Of a DNA stretch of 64,000 bases, positions 12,401-25,301 are shown in pieces. The notes under the pieces are model-generated. The model worked only from the letters and a program-made list of their open reading frames with translations, had not been told where the DNA came from and searched no databases. The first letter of the stretch is position 1; every line of letters starts with the position of its first letter. Source of the DNA: Callipepla californica brunnescens (lineage: Eukaryota; Chordata; Aves; Galliformes; Odontophoridae); the NCBI GenBank assembly GCA_023055505.1, contig JALIRH010000141.1:437501-501500 (forward strand), written 5' to 3'. The position numbers and the translations under genes were made by a program.

Positions 12401-14579
12401 CGTAACCCTACCCCTAATCCAAACAATAACCCTTACCCTAATCAAACCCTATCCCTATTCCTAACCCTTACCCTAACCGTATCACAATCCCTATCCTAAC
12501 TCTTACCATAACCCAAACCCTAACCTAACCCTAACCCTAACCCTAACCCTATCCCTAACCCTTACCCTAACTCTAACCCTACCCTAACCTTAACTCTACC
12601 CTAACCGTATCCCTACCCTAACCCTAACCCTAATCCTAGCCCTTACTCTAACTTTATTCCTAACCCTACCCCTGATCCAAACACTAACCCTAACCTTAAT
12701 GTAACCCTAACCCTATTCCTAACCCTTACCCTAACTGTATCCCATTCCCTATCCTAACTCTTACCATAACCCTAACCCTGATGCTAATGCTAACCCTAAC
12801 CCTGAATCTAACCCTTACCCTAACCCTATCCCTTACCCAGAAGCTAACACTTAGCGTTGTACAATACCTAACCGTACCCTAACCCTATCCCTAAACCTAA
12901 AAGGAACCCAAACTCTAACCCTAAATCTGTCCCTGAGCCTAACCTTCAACCTTACCCTAACCTTAACCCTAACCCTGTTCCATTCTCTAAACATATCTGT
13001 AAGCATTACCTTCATCCTAACTCGAACTCTACCCTAACCCTATCCCTTTGACCCCAACACAAAACCCAGATTGAGCCTGACCCTAACCTAGGTAGCATAA
13101 AGTGTATGTAGGGTGAATTTGAGTTTTAGGGTCAAAGTTAAATTGTTAGTTTTAGGGTTAGGGTGAAGGATTGCTTTAGTTCTAGTATTAGGGTGTTTGG
13201 GGTTAGGGTTAGGGTAAGGATTTTGGAGTGGATTAGGTTTAGGGTCAGGTTTGGGGGAGTTTTGGGGTTAGGGTTAGATTTAGGATTAGGGTTAGCAAAA
13301 AAGTTGTTTTAGTTTTAGTTTAGGTTAGTGCTAGGATTAGGTTGAGTGTTCTTGTGAAGTTTAGGTTTAGGGTTAGGTTTAGGTTTAGATTGAGGTTTAG
13401 GGTAAGGAGTAGGGTTCATTTGACTTTTAGGGTCAGAGTAGAGTTAAGTCGTGTTAGGGTTAAGGTTAAGAACAGGATTCAGATTCCAATTAGGTTTTGG
13501 GTTCCTACTAGGGATAGGCCTCAAATTAGTGTTAAGGTTAGGGTTAGGGTTAGGTATAGGGAAAGGGTTAGTGTTAAGGCCAGGGCAAGTGTATGGTTTA
13601 GGGTAAAGATTGGATTTAGGGTTAGGTTTAGATGTAGGTTTGGTTTGATCGTTAGGGTGTGAGAAGGCACCGGCCTTGGATTTCATTTGGAGATTGGGTA
13701 AGGTTTAGGAATAGGAATAACATTGGTGTTTAAAAGATGATTAGTGTTAGTATTAGGGATAGGGTTACGGTTAGAGTTTAGTTAGGGTTGTTAGTTTTAG
13801 AGTGAGGGATAGGGGTATGGTTTGGTCTAGTACTTGGGTTAGGGTTTGGGATAGTCCTAGCATTAGTGTTAGGGTTAGGGTTCCGTTAGGGTTGTGGTAA
13901 TCTGATGCTAGGTGTCGGGATTAGGGTTGTGCTTAAATGTGGGTTTGGTTTGAGGGTCAGAGTTAGGGTTAGGGTAGAGTTAGAATTAGGGTAAGAGTTA
14001 GGATTAGGTTTAGGATTAGGATAAAGATTAGGTTAGGATTAGTGTTGGCTTTAGGGTTGTGTCTGGGAGAAGGGTTAGTGTTAGGGATAGACTTAGGGTA
14101 AGAGTAAGTGTTAGGAATAGGCATAGGTTTTGGGAAAGTTTCAGAGTTTGGACTGGATTTATGATTAGGGTTAGGGACAAAGATTTTTTGAGATTTGTGA
14201 TTAGATTTAGGGAGAAAAGTAGGCTGACTTGTGGTGTTAGCAGTAGGTTTAGGTTTAGGTTTAGGTTTAGGATTCCATTTGTATTTATTGATCGAGGTTG
14301 GGTTAGTTGGAGTGTAAAGGTCAGAGTAGGGTTAGGCCTTGGGATAGGGTTAAGGTTTGGAATAGGATTAGGATTCAAATGATGTTACGGGTTGGTGTTA
14401 GGGTTAGGGAAAGGTTAGGATCAGGGTTGAGGTCAGGGTTAGGTATAGGAAAAGGGTTAGTGTTAGGGCTAGGGCAATTGGAAGGGTTAGGCTTAGGCTT
14501 AGATATTAGGGTTAGGTTTAGGCGGAGGTTTGGTTCGAGTGTCAGGGTGAGAGAAGGGGTAGGCCTGGGGTTTGGTTTT
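9411..14579 (-). repeat. Telomere-like higher-order repeat, unit 3 (reverse)
   Basis: First unit in reverse orientation. CCCTAA strand 9411-13083, linker 13084-13114 (CCTAGGTAGCATAAAGTG), TTAGGG strand 13115-14579. It holds the longest clean CCCTAA runs of the array, about 11740-12300. It differs from its neighbours at several sites: a 4-bp deletion near 11055 (AACACAGCATTG for AACACTTAGCATTG), ATATTATCCC near 10588 and CCCTAACGCTAACCC near 11365. The last two are shared only with unit 7. Confidence 0.93.
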
Positions 14580-14773
14580 GGGTTACATCATACAAATCAT
14601 CACATACATTAGCTGGGGTGGGAGGTGCAAGGAACAGCCAGCAAAGTGCTGAGTTCATTCCAATCAGAGGACCTGAAGATCGGGTAGCTACTATCAAACC
14701 GTTTGTGTTGCCAATTCCGATGATATTTATGGGGCCCTGATGTTATGGTTCAGTGGGGAGTCACTATCAAGTC
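14580..14773 (-). mobile_element. ERV-derived junction fragment E3
   Basis: About 190 bp of non-telomeric sequence, matching 9218-9410 nearly base for base. It lacks the protease part: on its left the TTAGGG block runs straight in through GGCCTGGGGTTTGGTTTTGGGTTACATC. It carries CATCACATAC where E2 and E6 have CATCCCATAC. It is a boundary marker between units and does not code for protein. Confidence 0.78.
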
Positions 14774-17700
14774 CAAACCCAATCCAAACCCCAAACCTAC
14801 TCCTATTCCTAAACCTTATCTTAACCCTAAACCAAACCCAAACCCAAGGCCCTCCCCTTCTCTCAGCCTAACACTCAAACTAACCTAAACCCGAAACTAA
14901 CCCTACATTTATCCTAATCTTATCCATATTCTAAGGCCTAACCCTACTCTGACCAGAAAGCTCATGTTGTCTAAAATCTACCCCTTACCTAAAACCTAAA
15001 TCGACAAAAAAACCTAACCCGAAACCTCAACCTAACTCTTCTCCTAACTAGAACACCAGCACTTCACCTTACCCTAACTGGAAACCTAGGACTAAATCCT
15101 TACCTTGTCCAGAACCCTATTCCTAACCCAAACCAGAATTCTAACCTCTACCCTAACCAAAACCCTTCCCCTAAACCTAAACCTAATGCTACCCTCAACC
15201 AAACCCTAGCCCTAAATCCTACCCTAAAACCAACACCACGTTTAAGCTCAAACCTCAAGCCTCAAAGAAAGCATCAGATTACCGCAGATCTCACCTAACA
15301 CTAACCCCAATCCAATCCCTACTACTAACCCCAAACCCAATCCAAACACCAAAACTATTCCTATTCCTAAACCTAACACTAAGCCAGAACCAAACCCAAG
15401 GCCTACCCCTTCTCTCAGCCTGACACTCAAACTAACCTAGACCTGAACGCAACGCTAAATCAAATACTAAAACTCACCCTTAGCCAAGGCCCTTTTAGGA
15501 CCCTTCCCTGGTCCTAAAACTAAAGAGAACCCTACCCCTTCCACTAAACCTTCATCTACATCCCTAACCCTTACCCTAAACCTAAATCTACACCAAAACC
15601 TAACCCTAACCCTAACATGTCTTCTAACTGTAAAACTAACGCTTCACCTAACCCGAAGTGAAACCCCAGGACTAAACCTTACCTAACACCTAGCTATATT
15701 CCTAACCCTATCCTGAAACCTAACATTAACCCTAACCCTAAAAACAACTTGGAACCAAACCCTAACCCTAACCTAACCCTTATCAGAACCCTAAATCTAA
15801 TCCTAACCGTTACCTCAATTGAACTCCAATTCTTCCTGAAATCTAAATGGGACCTTCAAACCAACCCCAGACTGAAGCCCAACCCTAAACCTAACACAAA
15901 GCATTAGATTACCACAGCCATCACCTAACTCTAACCCCAGCCTTAACGCTAATACTATCCCAAACACTATTCCAATTCCTAAACCCAACACAAACCCAAA
16001 AACACAAAGCCTACAATTCTCACAGCCTAACACTGAAAGGAAACCTAAATCTTACCCTAACTCTAAAACTAATCCAAAGCATGACCACAATTTAAACTCT
16101 AAATCTACCTTCAAACTAAAGCTGACCCTAACACCAACCTCAAGCCCAACCCTAAGCCTAACACAAAGCATTAGATTACCACAACGCTCACCTAACTTCT
16201 AACCCCCACCCTAACACTAATACTAAAGCAATCAGATTCCAAATACTAACCCAATTCCTATTCTGAAACCCAAAACTATTCCAAAAACAAACCCAAGGCC
16301 TAACCTTTCTCTCACCCTAACAATCAAAGAAAACCTATTCCTAAACCTAATCCTAAATCTAGTCCTAACCCTAACCCTCACCCTTAATCTAACCCCAACC
16401 CCCACCCAGAAGCTAACACTTAGCATTGTACAATACCTAAACGTACCCCTAATCCTTATCACTAAACCTAAAAGGAACCTGAAACATAGTGCTAAATCCG
16501 AACCCTAACCCTGAAGACTAACGCTAACAATGAACCAATTCCTATACCTTTTCCTTCCTCCAAATTGATTCCTAGCACTAACCCTAACCCTACATTAACC
16601 CTATCCTAACCCTAACCCTAACCCTAGCCCTAAACTACATTAACCCTAACCCTAACCCTAGCCCTAACCTAACTCTAACCCTAACCCTAACCCTAAACCT
16701 AATGCTAACCCTTACCCTACCCTAACCCTAACCCTACCATACCCTAACCCTAACCTACCCTAACACTAACCCTAACCCTAACCCTAATTCCTAACCCTTA
16801 CCTTAACTGTATCACAATCCCTATCCTAATTCTTACCCTAACCCTAACCCTTACCTAACCCTAACCCTAACCCTAACCCTAACTCTAACCTTAACCCTAA
16901 CCCTAACCCTAACCTAACACTAACCCTAATCCTAACCCTAACCCTAACTCTAATTCCTAACCCTTACCTTTACTGTATCACAATCCCTATCCTAATTCTT
17001 ACCTTAACCCTAACCCTTACCTAACCCTAACCCTAACCCTAACCCCAACCCTAACCTAACCCTAACCTAACCCTAACCCTAACCGTAACCCTAACCTAAC
17101 CCTAACCCTAACCCTAACCCTAACCCTAACCCTAACCCTAACCTCAACCCTAACCCTAACTCTAACCTTAACCCTAAACCTAACAATAAATTTAACCCTA
17201 ACCCTAACACTAACACTAACCCTAATTTTACCATAACCCTAAGCATACCCTAACCCTAACCCTAACCCTAACCCTAACCCCAACCCCAACCCTAACCTAA
17301 CCCTAACCCTAACCCTACCCTAACCCTAACCCTAACCCTAACCCTAACCCTAACAATAAATTTAACCTTAACCCTAACCCTAACCCTAACCCTACCCTAA
17401 CCCTAACCCTAACCCTAACCCTAACCCTAACCCTAACCCTAACCCTAACCCTTACCCTAACCCTAGCCTAACCCAAACCCTAACCCTAACCCTACCCTAA
17501 CCCTAATCCTAACCCTAACCCTACCCCTAACCCTACTTTACCCTAACCCTAATCCTAACACTAACTCTAACTTTATTCCTTACCCTAACACTAATCCAAT
17601 CCCGAACCCTAACCCTAATCCTAGCCCTAACTCTAACTTTATTCGTAACCCTACCCCTAATCCAAACAATAACCCTTACCCTAATCTAACCCTATCCCTA

Positions 17701-19822
17701 TTCCTAACCCTTACCCTAACCGTATCACAATCCCTATCCTAACTCTTACCATAACCCAAACCCTAACCTAACCCTAACCCTAACCCTAACCCTATCCCTA
17801 ACCCTTACCCTAACCCTAACCCTACCCTAACCTTAACTCTACCCTAACCGTATCCCTACCCTAACCCTAACCCTAATCCTAGCCCTTACTCTAACTTTAG
17901 TCCTAACCCTACCCCTGATCCAAACACTAACCCTAACCTTAATGTAACCCTAACCCTATTCCTAACCCTTACCCTAACTGTATCCCATTCCCTATCCTAA
18001 CTCTTACCATAACCCTAACCCTGATGCTAATGCTAACCCTAACCCTGAATCTAACCCTTACCCTAACCCTATCCCTTACCCAGAAGCTAACACTTAGCGT
18101 TGTACAATACCTAACCGTACCCTAACCCTATCCCTAAACCTAAAAGGAACCCAAACTCTAACCCTAAATCTGTCCCTGAGCCTAACCTTCAACCTTACCC
18201 TAACCTTAACCCTAACCCTGTTCCATTCTCTAAACATATCTGTAAGCATTACCTTCATCCTAACTCGAACTCTACCCTAACCCTATCCCTTTGACCCCAA
18301 CACAAAACCCAGATTGAGCCTGACCCTAACCTAGATAGCATAAAGTGTATGTAGGGTGAATTTGAGTTTTAGGGTCAAAGTTAAATTGTTAGTTTTAGGG
18401 TTAGGGTGAAGGATTGCTTTAGTTCTAGTATTAGGGTGTTTGGGGTTAGGGTTAGGGTAAGGATTTGGGGGTGGATTAGGTTTAGGGTCAGGTTTGGGGG
18501 AGTTTTGGGGTTAGGGTTAGATTTAGGATTAGGGTTAGCAAAAAAGTTGTTTTAGTTTTAGTTTAGGTTAGTGCTAGGATTAGGTTGAGTGTTCTTGTGA
18601 AGTTTAGGTTTAGGGTTAGGTTTAGGTTTAGATTGAGGTTTAGGGTAAGGAGTAGGGTTCATTTGACTTTTAGGGTCAGAGTAGAGTTAAGTCGTGTTAG
18701 GGTTAAGGTTAAGAACAGGATTCAGATTCCAATTAGGTTTTGGGTTCCTACTAGGGATAGGCCTCAAATTAGTGTTAAGGTTAGGGTTAGGGTTAGGTAT
18801 AGGGAAAGGGTTAGTGTTAAGGCCAGGGCAAGTGTATGGTTTAGGGTAAAGATTGGATTTAGGGTTAGGTTTAGATGTAGGTTTGGTTTGATCGTTAGGG
18901 TGTGAGAAGGCACCGGCCTTGGATTTCATTTGGAGATTGGGTAAGGTTTAGGAATAGGAATAACATTGGTGTTTAAAAGATGATTAGTGTTAGTATTAGG
19001 GATAGGGTTACGGTTAGAGTTTAGTTAGGGTTGTTAGTTTTAGAGTGAGGGATAGGGGTATGGTTTGGTCTAGTACTTGGGTTAGGGTTTGGGATAGTCC
19101 TAGCATTAGTGTTAGGGTTAGGGTTCCGTTAGGGTTGTGGTAATCTGATGCTAGGTGTCGGGATTAGGGTTGTGCTTAAATGTGGGTTTGGTTTGAGGGT
19201 CAGAGTTAGGGTTAGGGGAGAGTTAGAATTAGGGTAAGAGTTAGGATTAGGTTTAGGATTAGGATAAAGATTAGGTTAGGATTAGTGTTGGCTTTAGGGT
19301 TGTGTCTGGGAGAAGGGTTAGTGTTAGGGATAGACTTAGGGTAAGAGTAAGTGTTAGGAATAGGCATAGGTTTTGGGAAAGTTTCAGAGTTTGGACTGGA
19401 TTTATGATTAGGGTTAGGGACAAAGATTTTTTGAGATTTGTGATTAGATTTAGGGAGAAAAGTAGGCTGACTTGTGGTGTTAGCAGTAGGTTTAGGTTTA
19501 GGTTTAGGTTTAGGATTCCATTTGTATTTATTGATCGAGGTTGGGTTAGTTGGAGTGTAAAGGTCAGAGTAGGGTTAGGCCTTGGGATAGGGTTAAGGTT
19601 TGGAATAGGATTAGGATTCAAATGATGTTACGGGTTGGTGTTAGGGTTAGGGAAAGGTTAGGATCAGGGTTGAGGTCAGGGTTAGGTATAGGAAAAGGGT
19701 TAGTGTTAGGGCTAGGGCAATTGGAAGGGTTAGGCTTAGGCTTAGATATTAGGGTTAGGTTTAGGCGGAGGTTTGGTTCGAGTGTCAGGGTGAGAGAAGG
19801 GGTAGGCCTGGGGTTTGGTTTT
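14774..19822 (-). repeat. Telomere-like higher-order repeat, unit 4 (reverse)
   Basis: CCCTAA strand 14774-18324, linker 18325-18357, TTAGGG strand 18358-19822. The linker reads CTAGATAGC in place of CTAGGTAGC, a variant shared with unit 5 only. The distance from E3 to E4 is 5243 bp. Canonical CCCTAA runs lie at about 17020-17460. No gene is seen. Confidence 0.93.
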
Positions 19823-20016
19823 GGGTTACATCATACAAATCATCACATACATTAGCTGGGGTGGGAGGTGCAAGGAACAGCCAGCAAAGTGCTGAGTTCA
19901 TTCCAATCAGAGGACCTGAAGATCGGGTAGCTACTATCAAACCGTTTGTGTTGCCAATTCCGATGATATTTATGGGGCCCTGATGTTATGGTTCAGTGGG
20001 GAGTCACTATCAAGTC
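19823..20016 (-). mobile_element. ERV-derived junction fragment E4
   Basis: Same ~190-bp fragment as E3, including the CATCACATAC variant. It joins a TTAGGG block (left) to a CCCTAA block (right). Confidence 0.78.
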
Positions 20017-23000
20017 CAAACCCAATCCAAACCCCAAACCTACTCCTATTCCTAAACCTTATCTTAACCCTAAACCAAACCCAAACCCAAGGCCCTCCCC
20101 TTCTCTCAGCCTAACACTCAAACTAACCTAAACCCGAAACTAACCCTACATTTATCCTAATCTTATCCATATTCTAAGGCCTAACCCTACTCTGACCAGA
20201 AAGCTCATGTTGTCTAAAATCTACCCCTTACCTAAAACCTAAATCGACAAAAAAACCTAACCCGAAACCTCAACCTAACTCTTCTCCTAACTAGAACACC
20301 AGCACTTCACCTTACCCTAACTGGAAACCTAGGACTAAATCCTTACCTTGTCCAGAACCCTATTCCTAACCCAAACCAGAATTCTAACCTCTACCCTAAC
20401 CAAAACCCTTCCCCTAAACCTAAACCTAATGCTACCCTCAACCAAACCCTAGCCCTAAATCCTACCCTAAAACCAACACCACGTTTAAGCTCAAACCTCA
20501 AGCCTCAAAGAAAGCATCAGATTACCGCAGATCTCACCTAACACTAACCCCAATCCAATCCCTACTACTAACCCCAAACCCAATCCAAACACCAAAACTA
20601 TTCCTATTCCTAAACCTAACACTAAGCCAGAACCAAACCCAAGGCCTACCCCTTCTCTCAGCCTGACACTCAAACTAACCTAGACCTGAACGCAACGCTA
20701 AATCAAATACTAAAACTCACCCTTAGCCAAGGCCCTTTTAGGACCCTTCCCTGGTCCTAAAACTAAAGAGAACCCTACCCCTTCCACTAAACCTTCATCT
20801 ACATCCCTAACCCTTACCCTAAACCTAAATCTACACCAAAACCTAACCCTAACCCTAACATGTCTTCTAACTGTAAAACTAACGCTTCACCTAACCCGAA
20901 CTGAAACCCCAGGACTAAACCTTACCTAACACCTAGCTATATTCCTAACCCTATCCTGAAACCTAACGTTAACCCTAACCCTAAAAACAACTTGGAACCA
21001 AACCCTAACCCTAACCTAACCCTTATCAGAACCCTAAATCTAATCCTAACCGTTACCTCAATTTAACTCCAATTCTTCCTGAAATCTAAATGGGACCTTC
21101 AAACCAACCCCAGATTGAAGCCCAACCCTAAACCTAACACAAAGCATTAGATTACCACAGCCATCACCTAACTCTAACCCCAGCCTTAACGCTAATACTA
21201 TCCCAAACACTATTCCAATTCCTAAACCCAACACAAACCCAAAAACACAAAGCCTACAATTCTCACAGCCTAACACTGAAAGGAAACCTAAATCTTACCC
21301 TAACTCTAAAACTAATCCAAAGCATGACCACAATTTAAACTCTAAATCTACCTTCAAACTAAAGCTGACCCTAACACCAACCTCAAGCCCAACCCTAAGC
21401 CTAACACAAAGCATTAGATTACCACAACGCTCACCTAACTTCTAACCCCCACCCTAACACTAATACTAAAGCAATCAGATTCCAAATACTAACCCAATTC
21501 CTATTCTGAAACCCAAAACTATTCCAAAAACAAACCCAAGGCCTAACCTTTCTCTCACCCTAACAATCAAAGAAAACCTATTCCTAAACCTAATCCTAAA
21601 TCTAGTCCTAACCCTAACCCTCACCCTTAATCTAACCCCAACCCCCACCCAGAAGCTAACACTTAGCATTGTACAATACCTAAACGTACCCCTAATCCTT
21701 ATCACTAAACCTAAAAGGAACCTGAAACATAGTGCTAAATCCGAACCCTAACCCTGAAGACTAACGCTAACAATGAATCAATTCCTATACCTTTTCCTTC
21801 CTCCAAATTGATTCCTAGCACTAACCCTAACCCTACATTAACCCTATCCTAACCCTAACCCTAACCCTAGCCCTAAACTACATTAACCCTAACCCTAACC
21901 CTAGCCCTAACCTAACTCTAACCCTAACCCTAACCCTAAACCTAATGCTAACCCTTACCCTACCCTAACCCTAACCCTACCATACCCTAACCCTAACCTA
22001 CCCTAACACTAACCCTAACCCTAACCCTAATTCCTAACCCTTACCTTAACTGTATCATAATCCCTATCCTAATTCTTACCCTAACCCTAACCATTACCTA
22101 ACCCTAACCCTAACCCTAACTCTAACCTTAACCCTAACCCTAACCCTAACCTAACACTAACCCTAATCCTAACCCTAACCCTAACTCTAATTCCTAACCC
22201 TTACCTTAACTGTATCACAATCCCTATCCTAATTCTTACCTTAACCCTAACCCTTACCTAACCCTAACCCTAACCCTAACCCTAACCCTAACCCCAACCC
22301 TAACCTAACCCTAACCTAACCCTAACCCTAACCGTAACCCTAACCTAACCCTAACCCTAACCCTAACCATAACCCTAACCCTAACCCTAACCCTAACCTC
22401 AACCCTAACCCTAACTCTAACCTTAACCCTAAACCTAACAATAAATTTAACCCTAACACTAACACAAACACTAACCCTAATTTTACCATAACCCTAAGCA
22501 TACCCTAACCCTAACCCTAACCCTAACCCTAACCCCAACCCTAACCTAACCCTAACCCTAACCCTAACCCTACCCTAACCCTAACCCTAACCCTAACCCT
22601 AACAATAAATTTAACCTTAACCCTAACCCTAACCCTAACCCTACCCTAACCCTAACCCTAACCCTAACCCTAACCCTAACCCTAACCCTAACCCTAGCCC
22701 TACCCTAACCCTAACCCTAACCCTAACCCTAACCCTTACCCTAACCCTAGCCTAACCCAAACCCTAACCCTAACCCTACCCTAACCCTAACCCTAACCCT
22801 AACCCTAACCCTAACCCTACTTTACCCTAACCCTAATCCTAACACTAACTCTAACTTTATTCCTTACCCTAACACTAATCCAATCCCGAACCCTAACCCT
22901 AATCCTAGCCCTAACTCTAACTTTATTCGTAACCCTACCCCTAATCCAAACAATAACCCTTACCCTAATCAAACCCTATCCCTATTCCTAACCCTTACCC

Positions 23001-25107
23001 TAACCGTATCACAATCCCTATCCTAACTCTTACCATAACCCAAACCCTAACCTAACCCTAACCCTAACCCTAACCCTATCCCTAACCCTTACCCTAACCC
23101 TAACCCTACCCTAACCTTAACTCTACCCTAACCGTATCCCTACCCTAACCCTAACCCTAATCCTAGCCCTTACTCTAACTTTAGTCCTAACCCTACCCCT
23201 GATCCAAACACTAACCCTAACCTTAATGTAACCCTAACCCTATTCCTAACCCTTACCCTAACTGTATCCCATTCCCTATCCTAACTCTTACCATAACCCT
23301 AACCCTGATGCTAATGCTAACCCTAACCCTGAATCTAACCCTTACCCTAACCCTATCCCTTACCCAGAAGCTAACACTTAGCGTTGTACAATACCTAACC
23401 GTACCCTAACCCTATCCCTAAACCTAAAAGGAACCCAAACTCTAACCCTAAATCTGTCCCTGAGCCTAACCTTCAACCTTACCCTAACCTTAACCCTAAC
23501 CCTGTTCCATTCTCTAAACATATCTGTAAGCATTACCTTCATCCTAACTCGAACTCTACCCTAACCCTATCCCTTTGACCCCAACACAAAACCCAGATTG
23601 AGCCTGACCCTAACCTAGATAGCATAAAGTGTATGTAGGGTGAATTTGAGTTTTAGGGTCAAAGTTAAATTGTTAGTTTTAGGGTTAGGGTGAAGGATTG
23701 CTTTAGTTCTAGTATTAGGGTGTTTGGGGTTAGGGTTAGGGTAAGGATTTGGGGGTGGATTAGGTTTAGGGTCAGGTTTGGGGGAGTTTTGGGGTTAGGG
23801 TTAGATTTAGGATTAGGGTTAGCAAAAAAGTTGTTTTAGTTTTAGTTTAGGTTAGTGCTAGGATTAGGTTGAGTGTTCTTGTGAAGTTTAGGTTTAGGGT
23901 TAGGTTTAGGTTTAGATTGAGGTTTAGGGTAAGGAGTAGGGTTCATTTGACTTTTAGGGTCAGAGTAGAGTTAAGTCGTGTTAGGGTTAAGGTTAAGAAC
24001 AGGATTCAGATTCCAATTAGGTTTTGGGTTCCTACTAGGGATAGGCCTCAAATTAGTGTTAAGGTTAGGGTTAGGGTTAGGTATAGGGAAAGGGTTAGTG
24101 TTAAGGCCAGGGCAAGTGTATGGTTTAGGGTAAAGATTGGATTTAGGGTTAGGTTTAGATGTAGGTTTGGTTTGATCGTTAGGGTGTGAGAAGGCACCGG
24201 CCTTGGATTTCATTTGGAGATTGGGTAAGGTTTAGGAATAGGAATAACATTGGTGTTTAAAAGATGATTAGTGTTAGTATTAGGGATAGGGTTACGGTTA
24301 GAGTTTAGTTAGGGTTGTTAGTTTTAGAGTGAGGGATAGGGGTATGGTTTGGTCTAGTACTTGGGTTAGGGTTTGGGATAGTCCTAGCATTAGTGTTAGG
24401 GTTAGGGTTCCGTTAGGGTTGTGGTAATCTGATGCTAGGTGTCGGGATTAGGGTTGTGCTTAAATGTGGGTTTGGTTTGAGGGTCAGAGTTAGGGTTAGG
24501 GTAGAGTTAGAATTAGGGTAAGAGTTAGGATTAGGTTTAGGATTAGGATAAAGATTAGGTTAGGATTAGTGTTGGCTTTAGGGTTGTGTCTGGGAGAAGG
24601 GTTAGTGTTAGGGATAGACTTAGGGTAAGAGTAAGTGTTAGGAATAGGCATAGGTTTTGGGAAAGTTTCAGAGTTTGGACTGGATTTATGATTAGGGTTA
24701 GGGACAAAGATTTTTTGAGATTTGTGATTAGATTTAGGGAGAAAAGTAGGCTGACTTGTGGTGTTAGCAGTAGGTTTAGGTTTAGGTTTAGGTTTAGGAT
24801 TCCATTTGTATTTATTGATCGAGGTTGGGTTAGTTGGAGTGTAAAGGTCAGAGTAGGGTTAGGCCTTGGGATAGGGTTAAGGTTTGGAATAGGATTAGGA
24901 TTCAAATGATGTTACGGGTTGGTGTTAGGGTTAGGGAAAGGTTAGGATCAGGGTTGAGGTCAGGGTTAGGTATAGGAAAAGGGTTAGTGTTAGGGCTAGG
25001 GCAATTGGAAGGGTTAGGCTTAGGCTTAGATATTAGGGTTAGGTTTAGGCGGAGGTTTGGTTCGAGTGTCAGGGTGAGAGAAGGGGTAGGCCTGGGGTTT
25101 GGTTTTG
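20017..25107 (-). repeat. Telomere-like higher-order repeat, unit 5 (reverse)
   Basis: CCCTAA strand 20017-23609, linker 23610-23642 (CTAGATAGC variant), TTAGGG strand 23643-25107. The distance from E4 to E5 is about 5285 bp. It shares with unit 6 the CTCAATTTAACTCC variant (21057), where units 3, 4 and 7 have CTCAATTGAACTCC. No gene is seen. Confidence 0.93.
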
Positions 25108-25301
25108 GGTTACATCATACAAATCATCACATACATTAGCTGGGGTGGGAGGTGCAAGGAACAGCCAGCAAAGTGCTGAGTTCATTCCAATCAGAGGACC
25201 TGAAGATCGGGTAGCTACTATCAAACCGTTTGTGTTGCCAATTCCGATGATATTTATGGGGCCCTGATGTTATGGTTCAGTGGGGAGTCACTATCAAGTC
25301 C
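25108..25301 (-). mobile_element. ERV-derived junction fragment E5
   Basis: Same fragment and the same CATCACATAC variant as E3 and E4, between a TTAGGG block and a CCCTAA block. Confidence 0.78.
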
